Assembly: GCA_017409205.1 (NCBI GenBank)
Contig: JAFQTF010000004.1
Coordinates: 1 to 58,846 of the forward strand
Length of the DNA: 58,846 nt
From: Oscillospiraceae bacterium
GTDB lineage: Bacteria > Bacillota > Clostridia > Oscillospirales > Oscillospiraceae
Direction: 5' to 3'
The first letter of the stretch is position 1. Every line of letters begins with the position of its first letter. The notes below the pieces were generated by a model. It saw nothing but the letters and a program-made list of their open reading frames with translations, made no database searches and was not told where the DNA came from. Below are positions 32,098 to 40,233 of this stretch, one piece after another. A program made the translations under genes and the position numbers.

Positions 32098-33396
32098 ATG
32101 GCAAACTACTACCAGCCCGAAATCGAAACCATGCCCTATGAGCAGCTGCGTCAGCTGCAGAACGAACGACTGCTGAAGCAGGTGCAGCATGTTTGGGACA
32201 ACGTTCCCTACTACCGTCAGAAAATGGAAGAAAAGGGTGTGACCCCGGCGGATATTCAGTCTGTCGATGATCTGCACAAGCTGCCCTTCCTGACCAAGGC
32301 AGATTTGCGGGATGCCTACCCCTATGGTCTTATGGGTAAACCCAAGTCAGAATGTGTCCGGATCCATTCCACCTCCGGTACCACCGGCAAGCGGGTCATG
32401 GCCTTCTACACCCAGCACGACATCGACCTGTGGGAAGACTGCTGCGCCCGTGCCATTGTGGCCGCAGGCGGCACCAAGGAGGATGTGCTCCATGTGTCTT
32501 ATGGTTACGGCCTGTTTACCGGCGGTATGGGCCTGCATGGCGGCGGCCACAAGGTGGGCTGCCTGACCCTGCCCATGTCCTCCGGCAATACCGACCGGCA
32601 GCTCCAGTTCATGGAAGACCTGGGCAGCACCATCCTGTGCTGCACCCCCTCCTATGCCCAGTACCTGGCAGAATCCATTCATGAGCGGGGCCTACAGGAC
32701 AAGATCCATCTGAAGGCCGGTATCTTCGGTGCCGAAGCATGGAGCGAGGATATGCGCCGGGATATTGAGAACCGCCTGGGCATCAAAGCCTATGATATTT
32801 TTGGTCTGACGGAGCTTTCCGGTCCCGGTGTTTCCTTTGAATGTGAAGAGCAGACCGGCATGCACATCAATGAAGATCATTTCATCGCAGAGATCATTGA
32901 TCCGGATACCGGTGAGGTCCTGCCTCTGGGAAGCAAGGGTGAGCTGGTGTTCACTTCCCTGACCAAGGAAGCATTTCCCCTGCTGCGCTACCGCACCCGG
33001 GATATCTGCATGCTGAGCCGGGAAAAGTGCTCCTGCGGCAGAACCTTCGTGAAGATGGCCAAGCCCATGGGCCGCAGCGATGATATGCTGATCATCCGCG
33101 GAGTCAATGTCTTCCCCTCTCAGATCGAGACGGTGCTGCTCCAGAAGGGTTATCCCGCCAACTACCAGATCATTGTGGACCGTGTCAACAATACCGATAC
33201 ATTCGAGGTCATGGTGGAAATGAATCCCGAGCTGTTCTCCGACTCTCTGGCAAAGATCACCAGCGCAGAAAAGGAACTGGTTTCCGCTCTGAAGGCCATG
33301 CTGGGTATCTCTGCCAAGGTCAAGCTGGTGGCACCCAAGTCCATCACCCGCAGCGAAGGCAAGGCTGTCCGCGTTATCGACAAGCGCAAGATCTAA
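32098..33396 (+). CDS. paaK: Phenylacetate-CoA ligase family protein
   Basis: A 432-residue AMP-forming ligase of the PaaK family, converting phenylacetate or a similar arylacetate to its CoA ester. Motifs: RIHSTSGTTGKRVMAFYT (P-loop), DIFGLTELSGPG, YRTRDICMLSREKCSCGRT and SDDMLIIRGVNVFPSQIE, and an RSEGKAVRV lysine near the C-terminus. Length is normal. A paaK-type gene beside iorAB and an ACT protein is a recurring anaerobe arrangement. No aerobic paa ring-opening genes are present, so phenylacetyl-CoA is not destined for ring cleavage. AAGGAG precedes the ATG. It is the second ligase of the operon. Confidence 0.9.
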   Translation: MANYYQPEIETMPYEQLRQLQNERLLKQVQHVWDNVPYYRQKMEEKGVTPADIQSVDDLHKLPFLTKADLRDAYPYGLMGKPKSECVRIHSTSGTTGKRVMAFYTQHDIDLWEDCCARAIVAAGGTKEDVLHVSYGYGLFTGGMGLHGGGHKVGCLTLPMSSGNTDRQLQFMEDLGSTILCCTPSYAQYLAESIHERGLQDKIHLKAGIFGAEAWSEDMRRDIENRLGIKAYDIFGLTELSGPGVSFECEEQTGMHINEDHFIAEIIDPDTGEVLPLGSKGELVFTSLTKEAFPLLRYRTRDICMLSREKCSCGRTFVKMAKPMGRSDDMLIIRGVNVFPSQIETVLLQKGYPANYQIIVDRVNNTDTFEVMVEMNPELFSDSLAKITSAEKELVSALKAMLGISAKVKLVAPKSITRSEGKAVRVIDKRKI

Positions 33397-33408
33397 GGAG
33401 GCTACACT

Positions 33409-33840
33409 ATGAATATTCATCAGATTTCTGTGTTCCTGGAAAACCGTACCGGCCAGTTGGCGGAGATTACCAAATTGCTGGCAGAAAGCAATGTGGATAT
33501 CCGCGCCATTTCCATTGCAGAAACAGCAGACTATGGCCTGGCCCGTATGATCGTGGACGACTCCCATAAGGCGAGCACGATCCTGCTGCAGCACGGCGAT
33601 ATTCTTTCCATGACCCCTGTCTGGGCAGTGGAAGTACCTGACCGCCCCGGCGGACTGTCTGAGCTGCTGGCGGTTCTGGCAGATGCCCATGTGGACGTGG
33701 AATACATGTATTCGCTGTTTGCCCACAAGGATGACCATGCCTATATGGTCATGCGGATCAGTGACGAACCCAAATTCATCAGCACACTGGGCGACCGTCA
33801 GATCAAGATCATGACCAAGGCAGAACTTGACCTGAAATAA
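33409..33840 (+). CDS. Tandem ACT-domain protein
   Basis: A 143-residue protein made of two ACT domains: MNIHQISVFLENRTGQLAEITKLLAESNVDI, then WAVEVPDRPGGLSELLAVLADAHVDVEYMYS in outline. ACT domains bind amino acids and regulate enzymes allosterically. It lies 12 bases after paaK, with AAGGAGG, and is the last gene before a strong terminator. Stand-alone proteins like this often follow paaK in anaerobes. It probably senses Phe, Tyr or Trp and tunes the ligases or the oxidoreductase; that target is inferred. Confidence 0.87.
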   Translation: MNIHQISVFLENRTGQLAEITKLLAESNVDIRAISIAETADYGLARMIVDDSHKASTILLQHGDILSMTPVWAVEVPDRPGGLSELLAVLADAHVDVEYMYSLFAHKDDHAYMVMRISDEPKFISTLGDRQIKIMTKAELDLK

Positions 33841-33849
33841 ATCTTAAAA

Positions 33850-33877
33850 TGCCTGCCGTTTTGCGGCAGGCATTTTT
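33850..33877 (+). terminator. Terminator of the T-box operon
   Basis: TGCCTGCCG/CGGCAGGCA stem (33850-33872) with five T residues, nine bases after the ACT-protein stop. It marks the end of a 7.7-kb unit beginning at 26165. Confidence 0.88.
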
Positions 33878-33947
33878 GACTGAATCCGGTATGGAACCGT
33901 GCGATGGTATGCGTGATAACCAATCATTTGGGATAGCCTGCCTATGA

Positions 33948-34115
33948 AAACAGAGTGAAATCGATGTTCTGCGGAAGGAACTGAGCGCAAAGGTGCAGAA
34001 ATACAGCTTTGGCCTGCCGACCTTCTGCCACTTTACGCCGGAGGAACGGAAGAAAATGAAAGGGGAGCTTTGTCACCCTTTTTATTTTTGCGAAAACATA
34101 GTCGTATTGTGTTGA
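33948..34115 (+). pseudogene. Gene fragment in the intergenic gap
   Basis: A 55-codon open stretch without start codon reads as protein at first (SEIDVLRKELSAKVQKYSFG, then LPTFCHFTPEERKKMKGEL) and then loses coding character before a stop. It follows a TGA directly. I do not recognise the family. It is probably a remnant of a deleted gene. Confidence 0.3.
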
Positions 34116-34789
34116 AAATGTCCTCAGCACGCGGACAAATGGAGCGGAGAACTACATTTCGGTGGCATGTGGTCGGAAGAAAAAATGCAATGCAGGAATA
34201 CAATCAACCAGATAGTATCGATTGCAAGAAAACTTGCAAAACGATGAAAAGGATAATTGGTTGCAAAAAATCGTATTTTGTTAGTAATTGAAGGGGAAAA
34301 TCTGGAAAGATCAGGGGATGAGAATTCGAAAATGTCCCGGGATTTGCTGTTTGTGTCACATGCCGAGGAGTAGGATCGGAGAATTTGGGAAAGCTGATAA
34401 AAGAAACGGTAAAGAACAGGAACGTGTTATGGGATTTTCACAGAATAAAAAAGATGATGAGAAAGCATCAGAAGATCCGGATCACCCAGACTGTTTCGAA
34501 GAAACCGGAAATCAAAAAAATTACGTAATATTTTGTGAAGTATTTATTAAGAGTGGCTTGACGAAAACGATTAGGGATGGTAGAATGTGGGTGAAAGATT
34601 TGTTTCATTTTGGGCCGGAATGAATAAATCGCTGTATATACATGATAAGTATTTCAGAAGATCTGTTCAGACCGGGAACGACCGTCTGGTTCCGCTGAAT
34701 TCAGCAGCAACGGAACAGGGCGTTTTTCAGTTTCCGTGTGGCCTTTAGCCAGAGACAAATCAATCGAATAACAAATTGGAGGGAAAAAC
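34116..34789. other. AT-rich gap holding the C69 operon promoter and long leader
   Basis: Frames here are short, lack ribosome-binding sites and use atypical codons, so I call no gene. The useful content is the promoter at 34558-34586 and a leader of about 200 bases with nested hairpins near 34660-34725. Confidence 0.5.
34558..34586 (+). promoter_or_regulatory. Promoter of the C69/DUF6305 operon
   Basis: TTGACG (34558-34563), a 17-base spacer and TAGAAT (34581-34586). The first ten bases, TTGACGAAAA, recur in the promoter at 42931 ahead of the second C69 dipeptidase. Confidence 0.65.
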
Positions 34790-36640
34790 ATGAAACATAT
34801 GAGACGGCTTCTGTGCCTGATCATGGCTGTCGTTATGCTGTCCACTGCAGTTATCGCAGCCAACGCATGTACCACCGTTGCTGTCGGTAAGGACGCTTCC
34901 GATACCGGCGCTGTTCTGGTGGCACACACCTGCGACGGCTGGTACGACCATCGTATCCAGATCGTTGAAGGCGGCAAGCACTCCGCCGATGAGGTCGTTG
35001 AGATCTACGGCGACCCCTGCACCCTGACCAAGAGCGATGTTACCCTGACCGGTACCATTCCTCAGGCAGAAGAGACCTACACTTACTTCAACATTGGCTA
35101 CCCCTTCATGAACGAGAAGGGCGTCATCATGAGTGAGTTCACCTGGTCCGGTGACTACAACAACTTCTACAACGGCACTGGTATGTTCTACATTGCAAAC
35201 CTGGAAATGCTGGGTCTGCAGCGTGCTGCCACCGCTAAGGAAGCTTGTGAAGTCATGGGTGCTCTGGCTGAAGAGTATGGCTACATCGACGGCGGCGAAT
35301 GCCTGCTGGTCGCTGACCAGAACGAAGTGTGGATCTTCGAGATCTGCGGCCCCGGCCCCCTGTGGACTCCCGAATCCGACGCTCCCGGCGCACACTGGGC
35401 TGCCCGTCGTGTTCCCGATGACAAGGTCTATGTCGGTGCTAACCGTTCCCGTCTGGGCGTCCTGGACTTCGACGATCCCGACACCCTGGTTTCCACCAAC
35501 ATCACTGCATGGCCCGAGCAGCTGGGTCTGTGGTCCGAAGGTGAAGAGTTCAACTACACCGACATCTTCAACCCCACTCCCTACGGCTACATGTTCTATG
35601 CATCCCGCCGCGAGTGGAGAGCTTTCTCTCTGATCGCTCCCTCTCAGGAATTCCCCGTTGTTGACCGCTGGAACCACTATGACTTCGCCATCACTCCCGA
35701 TGAGCCCGTCTCCAAGGAACTGATCATGCGCGACATCTACAGCGATCACCTGGAAGGCACCCCCTACTCCACCACTGAAGGCCCCGCAGCTGGTCCCTAC
35801 GGCAACCCCCATCGCCTGCAGGTCCAGAGCAGCCAGAAGCCCGAGACCGGCGAGGACTGGGAGCGTATCATTGCTCAGTTCCGCTGCACCTACTCCTTCG
35901 TTGCTGAACTGCGTCAGGATATGCCCGGCGAAATCGGCTCCGTCCTGTGGTTCGGTCAGGACTCCCCCGACACCACCGTTTATGTTCCCATCTACGCTGG
36001 TGTGACCGAAGTTCCCGTTGAATGGGCAACCGGCGACCGCAAGAACTTCGACCAGGATTGCGCATGGTGGGCATTCAACTTCGTCAACAACTACGCACAG
36101 CTGAACTGGAACGCAATGTATCCCGTTATCCGCGAGCGTAAGTTCGAGATCGAAGACGCTCTGTTCGCTGAGCAGGCTGAAGTCGACGCAAAGGCTCTGG
36201 AACTGTACAACGCCGGCAATGTTGACGGTGCAAGAAAGTACCTGACCGAGTACGTCTGCGAAACTCTGAACGAAGTCAATGATGCCTGGTGGGCATTTGC
36301 TTGGGAACTGGTTGGCCACTACTACGATGGTATCCGCATCGAAGAGGATGGCTCCTCCACCACTCTGGGCTACCCCACTGAATGGCTGATCGAGGTCGGC
36401 TACGGCCAGTCTTCCCTGGACGACATCGCTATGCTGAATGGCGAGACCGCTGAGGAAGCTCCCGCTGAGACCGAGGCTGCTACCGAGGCTCCCGCTGTTG
36501 AGACCGAGGCTGCTCCCGCTGAGACTGCCGCTCCCGAAGTCAACACCACTTCCAGCAACTCCTCCGCACTGCTGATCGGTGTCGTTGCTGTCGTTGCTGT
36601 CCTGGCAATCGCATTCTTCGTCCTGAAGAAGAAAAAGTAA
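34790..36640 (+). CDS. Membrane-anchored C69-family dipeptidase (PepD-like) 1
   Basis: A 616-residue secreted peptidase of family C69. A signal peptide (residues 1-26) ends ANA just before Cys27, the expected N-terminal nucleophile of CTTVAVGKDAS. Later family blocks are FTWSGDYNNFYNG, GECLLVADQNEVWIFEICGPG, ARRVPDDKVYVGANRSRLG and WWAFNFVNN. After the domain comes an Ala/Glu/Thr/Pro-rich linker of repeated EAPAETEA type, one membrane helix and KKKK at the end, fixing the enzyme to the outer face of the membrane. C69 enzymes release dipeptides or amino acids. Very strong codon bias suggests high expression. It shares its design with the gene at 44464. Confidence 0.9.
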   Translation: MKHMRRLLCLIMAVVMLSTAVIAANACTTVAVGKDASDTGAVLVAHTCDGWYDHRIQIVEGGKHSADEVVEIYGDPCTLTKSDVTLTGTIPQAEETYTYFNIGYPFMNEKGVIMSEFTWSGDYNNFYNGTGMFYIANLEMLGLQRAATAKEACEVMGALAEEYGYIDGGECLLVADQNEVWIFEICGPGPLWTPESDAPGAHWAARRVPDDKVYVGANRSRLGVLDFDDPDTLVSTNITAWPEQLGLWSEGEEFNYTDIFNPTPYGYMFYASRREWRAFSLIAPSQEFPVVDRWNHYDFAITPDEPVSKELIMRDIYSDHLEGTPYSTTEGPAAGPYGNPHRLQVQSSQKPETGEDWERIIAQFRCTYSFVAELRQDMPGEIGSVLWFGQDSPDTTVYVPIYAGVTEVPVEWATGDRKNFDQDCAWWAFNFVNNYAQLNWNAMYPVIRERKFEIEDALFAEQAEVDAKALELYNAGNVDGARKYLTEYVCETLNEVNDAWWAFAWELVGHYYDGIRIEEDGSSTTLGYPTEWLIEVGYGQSSLDDIAMLNGETAEEAPAETEAATEAPAVETEAAPAETAAPEVNTTSSNSSALLIGVVAVVAVLAIAFFVLKKKK

Positions 36641-36665
36641 TATCCTTCCCCTCTGCTGACTATAT

Positions 36666-36691
36666 GGGCTTACTGCGCAAGCAGTAAGCCC
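36666..36691 (+). terminator. Hairpin between the C69 and DUF6305 genes
   Basis: An 11-bp perfect stem GGGCTTACTGC/GCAGTAAGCCC with loop GCAA but no T run. It more likely sets mRNA stability or partial termination than full termination. Confidence 0.5.
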
Positions 36692-36730
36692 CGTATGGCA
36701 TTTATTTATTCTTAAAGGAGACTATTTATC

Positions 36731-37369
36731 ATGAAGATGACTCGTGTTATCGCTTTCCTGCTGGCAATGATGATGGTTCTGTCCGCCTGCGGCGGCTCCT
36801 CCGCACCCGCTGCCACCGAGGCTCCCAAGGCTGATGCTCCCGCTGCTGATGCTCCCGCTGCTGCACCCGCCGCTCCCGCTGCTCCCGCCGAATTCTCCGG
36901 CAAGCTGCAGGCTCCCTTCGCAATTACCTCCTGCGGTCAGTCCCCCGGCGCTACCATGCTGAACGTTGTCGCTACTCAGGCTGGCCTGGCTTCCGTCAAC
37001 AACAACAACATGGCTGCTGCTGATCTGCCCGCTGACACCAAGACCCTGATCATCACCACCGGCACCTCCGGCAAGGGCATGGGCGCTGCTGGCACCGATG
37101 TCAACATGGAGCTGGAGCGCTGTGTTGCTCTGGCTGACGCTGCCAAGGCCGCTGGCATGCTGGTCTGCTGCGCTCACGTTGAGGGTATGTCCCGCCGTAC
37201 CGACGCCAATGACCAGGCTTCCATCGATGGCATCCTGGCTATCGCTGATGTCGTTCTGATCATCGAAGATTCCGACTCTGACGGCTTCTTCACCGATTAC
37301 TGCAACGCCAACAGCCTGCCTCTGCTGAAGGTTGCTCAGGCTCTGGACGCTGGCTCCGTTATGGAATAA
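36731..37369 (+). CDS. DUF6305 family lipoprotein
   Basis: A 212-residue lipoprotein. The lipobox LSAC places the lipidated cysteine at residue 20, followed by a spacer of Ala/Pro repeats (APAADAPAA type) to about residue 54. The folded domain starts GKLQAPFAITSCGQSPGATMLN and includes TLIITTGTSGKGMGAAGTDV, matching DUF6305. Members are found beside membrane transporters and poly-gamma-glutamate genes. The fold may be an extracytoplasmic binding protein, but this is not shown. It has a strong AAAGGAG site and nearly exclusive use of favoured codons. The transporter gene follows. Confidence 0.75.
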   Translation: MKMTRVIAFLLAMMMVLSACGGSSAPAATEAPKADAPAADAPAAAPAAPAAPAEFSGKLQAPFAITSCGQSPGATMLNVVATQAGLASVNNNNMAAADLPADTKTLIITTGTSGKGMGAAGTDVNMELERCVALADAAKAAGMLVCCAHVEGMSRRTDANDQASIDGILAIADVVLIIEDSDSDGFFTDYCNANSLPLLKVAQALDAGSVME

Positions 37370-37388
37370 TTCTCGACACTTTGGCCCC

Positions 37389-37414
37389 ATGCCGACAGGG
37401 AATCCTGTCGGCAT
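37389..37414 (+). terminator. Hairpin between DUF6305 and transporter genes
   Basis: ATGCCGACAGG/CCTGTCGGCAT perfect stem without T run; probable mRNA-processing or stabilising structure. Confidence 0.45.
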
Positions 37415-37457
37415 GACCTGAAAAATGCCTGAATTTTAGAAAAGGAGTGCATTTCTA

Positions 37458-38801
37458 GTGCAATTTACTATGTATCATCACGCCTTCGTGGTGATCGCGG
37501 TGATTGTGGTTGCATTTATCGGAGCTAAGAAGTTCAAGCTCAATACTGAGCTGACTCTGCTGACTGCTTCTGTTGCTGCACTGCTGGCTCACCTGGTCAC
37601 TCCCATGGGCGTTGACGCACGCTCCGCGCTGCCCTTTACCGAGATCATCCGTCACTTTGTTGAAGGCACCTTTACTTACTTCGACGTATGCATGACCTTC
37701 CTGTCCGCTACCTTCTTTATGACTCTGTACAAGGAAGCAGGCGGCATTGACTATCTGGTTCGTGTTATCGTCGGCAAGTTCTACAAGAAGCGCACCGTCC
37801 TGCTGCTGATGCTGATGATCATCATGATGATCCCCGGCGCAGTTACCGGTTCCGGTGCTACCACCGTTCTGACCGTTGGCGGTCTGGTCGGTGCTGTTCT
37901 GGCTACCATGGGTGTCAAGGAAGACCGCCGCGTTGCTCTGGTCTTCATGCTGGCTGCCATGTCCGCCGCATGCCCCCCCATCAACCTGTGGGCTATGATG
38001 GCCGCCGCCGGCGCCAACATGCCCTACACCGGCTTCGGCACCCCCCTGCTGCTGCTGACTGGTATCGGCGCTCTGTTCTCCACCTTCTATCTGACCCGTG
38101 GCTGCAAGTGCGACAGTGAGATCGAAGACGTGGTCAAGACTCTGCCCGAAGCACCCAAGGGTTGGAATCTGCTGAAGGCTCTGGTTCCCTTCATCGTTCT
38201 GCTGGTTGCTATCCTGGGCGCCCGCGTCCTGCCCGCTTACTGGCCCATCATTGGTATGCCCATGATCTTCGGCTTCTCCGCTCTGGCCGTTGTTCTGGTC
38301 AGCCCCAAGAAGGTCAATTTGATGGAAATCGGTCTGACCACAGTTTCCAACCTGAAGGAACTGGTCGGCATCATGGTCATGGTTGGTATCCTGAACCAGA
38401 TCCTGACTCTGACCGGCGCCCGCGGCCTGATCTCTCTGGGCGTTGTCATCCTGCCCATCTGGCTGCTGTTCGCTGCTCTGTGGATCATCCTGCCCGTTTC
38501 CGAAGGTGTCCTGCAGTACGCTGTTGCTCCTCTGTTCGGTGTCCCCCTGATCATGCTGTTCAACATGCTGGGCTATAACCCCGTTATCGCTCTGTCCTGC
38601 TGGGCTGTCATGTGGCCTGTTGGTGACTGCCTGCCTCCCACCGCTGTTGTCGGTAAGGCATCCGTCATGCAGATGAACTACAAGGGTGACTACTACAAGG
38701 GCTTCCTGAAGAACGTTCTGGTGCCTGCTCTGGTCGTTCTGGCTCTGTGCACCATCGTCATGATTTTCAACAAGCCTATCGGCTCTTTCCTGGGGGTGTA
38801 A
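37458..38801 (+). CDS. Ion-transporter-superfamily permease (TRAP large-subunit-like)
   Basis: A 447-residue membrane protein with about 12 helices, starting at GTG. The segments MIPGAVTGSGATTVLTVGGLVG and MSAACPPINLWAMMAAAGANMP are re-entrant-loop-like signatures of the ion transporter superfamily that includes TRAP large subunits (DctM). No classical TRAP periplasmic protein adjoins it, but the DUF6305 lipoprotein and the 55-aa membrane protein could stand in for the binding and small subunits. Substrate is unknown; an organic acid or amino acid such as glutamate is suggested by the pgs genes nearby. AAAAGGAG lies before the start. Confidence 0.72.
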   Translation: MQFTMYHHAFVVIAVIVVAFIGAKKFKLNTELTLLTASVAALLAHLVTPMGVDARSALPFTEIIRHFVEGTFTYFDVCMTFLSATFFMTLYKEAGGIDYLVRVIVGKFYKKRTVLLLMLMIIMMIPGAVTGSGATTVLTVGGLVGAVLATMGVKEDRRVALVFMLAAMSAACPPINLWAMMAAAGANMPYTGFGTPLLLLTGIGALFSTFYLTRGCKCDSEIEDVVKTLPEAPKGWNLLKALVPFIVLLVAILGARVLPAYWPIIGMPMIFGFSALAVVLVSPKKVNLMEIGLTTVSNLKELVGIMVMVGILNQILTLTGARGLISLGVVILPIWLLFAALWIILPVSEGVLQYAVAPLFGVPLIMLFNMLGYNPVIALSCWAVMWPVGDCLPPTAVVGKASVMQMNYKGDYYKGFLKNVLVPALVVLALCTIVMIFNKPIGSFLGV

Positions 38802-38804
38802 TGC

Positions 38805-38972
38805 ATGTTAGTATACATTAACGGTTTTATTACTCTGTGCACTTACGGCATTGCCCTGTTCTTCCTGATCTCCATCGTTCGTACCTTCCTGAAGACTAAG
38901 AACGTTCAGGATGCTATCGTTTACGCTGTGATGATGGTTCCCTTCATTCTGCGTATGCTGCGCCTGAAGTAA
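38805..38972 (+). CDS. 55-aa membrane protein, possible small transporter subunit
   Basis: A 55-codon gene fits exactly between the permease stop (three bases away) and the AAGGAGG of the next gene. GGGGGTG lies seven bases before the ATG. The product has two hydrophobic stretches, about residues 6-23 (GFITLCTYGIALFFLISIV) and 37-51 (IVYAVMMVPFILRML), joined by a basic loop RTFLKTKN and ending in a positive tail. It uses the same favoured codons as its neighbours, which supports translation. Its place right after a TRAP-like large subunit suggests an accessory subunit. Not recognised as a named family. Confidence 0.72.
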   Translation: MLVYINGFITLCTYGIALFFLISIVRTFLKTKNVQDAIVYAVMMVPFILRMLRLK

Positions 38973-38985
38973 GGAGGTAGTGCAC

Positions 38986-40158
38986 ATGAAGAAGATGAAT
39001 ATCAATACCGTCAAGGTTATCGCTCTGTGCGTCATCGCATTCTGCATGGCCGTTGCCGGTTTCCTGTTCGCTGAGCATCGTAACTTCAAGGAGACCGTCG
39101 TTGTCAGCGAAGGCTGCACCGAAGTCAAGAAGCTCTCCGACTACAGCACCGCTATCAAGCCCGGTTCCATCAATGACTGCAACGTCTATATTTACGATTC
39201 CGGCGTCGAAGGCGGTACCTTCCTGATCATCGGCGGCTCTCATCCTGAAGAGCCCACCGGCCCCATGGTTGCACAGCTGATTGCTGAGAACCTGAAGGTC
39301 AAGCAGGGTCGTGTGTTTATCATCACCCATGCCAATACTTCCGCTTCCACCATCACCCGTATCGGTGAGGCTTACCCCCGGTTCTTCAACGTGGAGACCA
39401 AGTGGGGCACCAAGAGCTGGCGTATGGGCCAGCGTCATGCTGCCGAGCTGGACTCCTGGCCTGATCCCGAGGTTTACATCCACTACCCCTCCGGCCAGAA
39501 CCTGGCCAACGTGGATATCCGTAACCTGAACCGTAACTGGCCCGGTAAGGAAGACGGTCTGATCTCCGAGCGTACCGCATTTGCCATCATGGAAATGATC
39601 CGCAATGAGGGTATCGACTATACTCTGGACTACCACGAAGCTGAGCTGGAGTACTCCGTTGAGAACACTCTGGTTGCTCACGACAAGGGCTTCGACGTTG
39701 CATCCATGGTCTCCATGACCCTGACTGCAGAAACCTTTGACGTGCCCATCGGCATGGAATTCTCTCCTGCTGCTCTGCGTGGCCTGTCTCACCGTGACAT
39801 CGGTGACCACTCCGATGCAGCTTCCTTCCTGGTTGAGGTTGCTGAGCCCATGCTGGACCGTATCCGCGGTATCACTGACGAAAAGCTGCTGATGGAAGGT
39901 AAGGATATTTTTGTCATCAAGGCTGGTGAGCATGGTCTGCTGTATGCTCCCATGGACGAGAATGGCTGGCCCATCGAGAAGCGCGTTGCCCGTCACGTTG
40001 CTACCACCGCCAAGCTGATCGAGATGTACACCATGATGCATCCCGACCAGGCTGTCGTTGTGGAAGGCCTCCCCGCATACGAGGATCTGCTGGTCGATAT
40101 CGGCTGCTACTACCACAACCCCTACGCTGCTGATCCCAGCCGCGTTTACTACGACTAA
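38986..40158 (+). CDS. AstE/aspartoacylase-like zinc hydrolase (M14 superfamily), membrane-anchored
   Basis: About 390 residues. An N-terminal helix (about 8-27) acts as signal anchor, so the catalytic domain should be outside. The zinc ligands fit the succinylglutamate desuccinylase/aspartoacylase branch: His86 and Glu89 in GGSHPEEPTG, and His217 in LDYHEAE, with NLNRNWPG between. Such enzymes split N-acyl amino acids or act as carboxypeptidases. Location between a transporter and pgsBC suggests action on a gamma-glutamyl or N-acyl-amino-acid product outside the cell, followed by uptake; that is inference. The start is at 38986, eight bases after AAGGAGG. Confidence 0.8.
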   Translation: MKKMNINTVKVIALCVIAFCMAVAGFLFAEHRNFKETVVVSEGCTEVKKLSDYSTAIKPGSINDCNVYIYDSGVEGGTFLIIGGSHPEEPTGPMVAQLIAENLKVKQGRVFIITHANTSASTITRIGEAYPRFFNVETKWGTKSWRMGQRHAAELDSWPDPEVYIHYPSGQNLANVDIRNLNRNWPGKEDGLISERTAFAIMEMIRNEGIDYTLDYHEAELEYSVENTLVAHDKGFDVASMVSMTLTAETFDVPIGMEFSPAALRGLSHRDIGDHSDAASFLVEVAEPMLDRIRGITDEKLLMEGKDIFVIKAGEHGLLYAPMDENGWPIEKRVARHVATTAKLIEMYTMMHPDQAVVVEGLPAYEDLLVDIGCYYHNPYAADPSRVYYD

Positions 40159-40175
40159 TCTCTATTCGTGACTCC

Positions 40176-40209
40176 GAGCCCTCCTGCCACAAGGCGGGAG
40201 GGCTCTTTC
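40176..40209 (+). terminator. Terminator separating the transporter genes from pgsBC
   Basis: A stem of 13 pairs (GAGCCCTCC-GCC arms, 40176-40205) with a short T-containing tail, only 28 bases before pgsB. It may lower pgs expression rather than isolate it. Confidence 0.65.
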
Positions 40210-40233
40210 AATTTAAGAATTGTGAGGTCAAGT

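Noticed and set aside
26130-33877. Simple reading of iorAB-paaK as a Phe/Trp degradation operon
   Set aside because: A Phe-specific T-box would turn such an operon on when Phe is scarce, which does not suit degradation; kept only as the less likely alternative.
34288-34623. 111-codon plus frame upstream of the first C69 gene
   Set aside because: It covers the promoter at 34558, has atypical codons and no recognisable domain.
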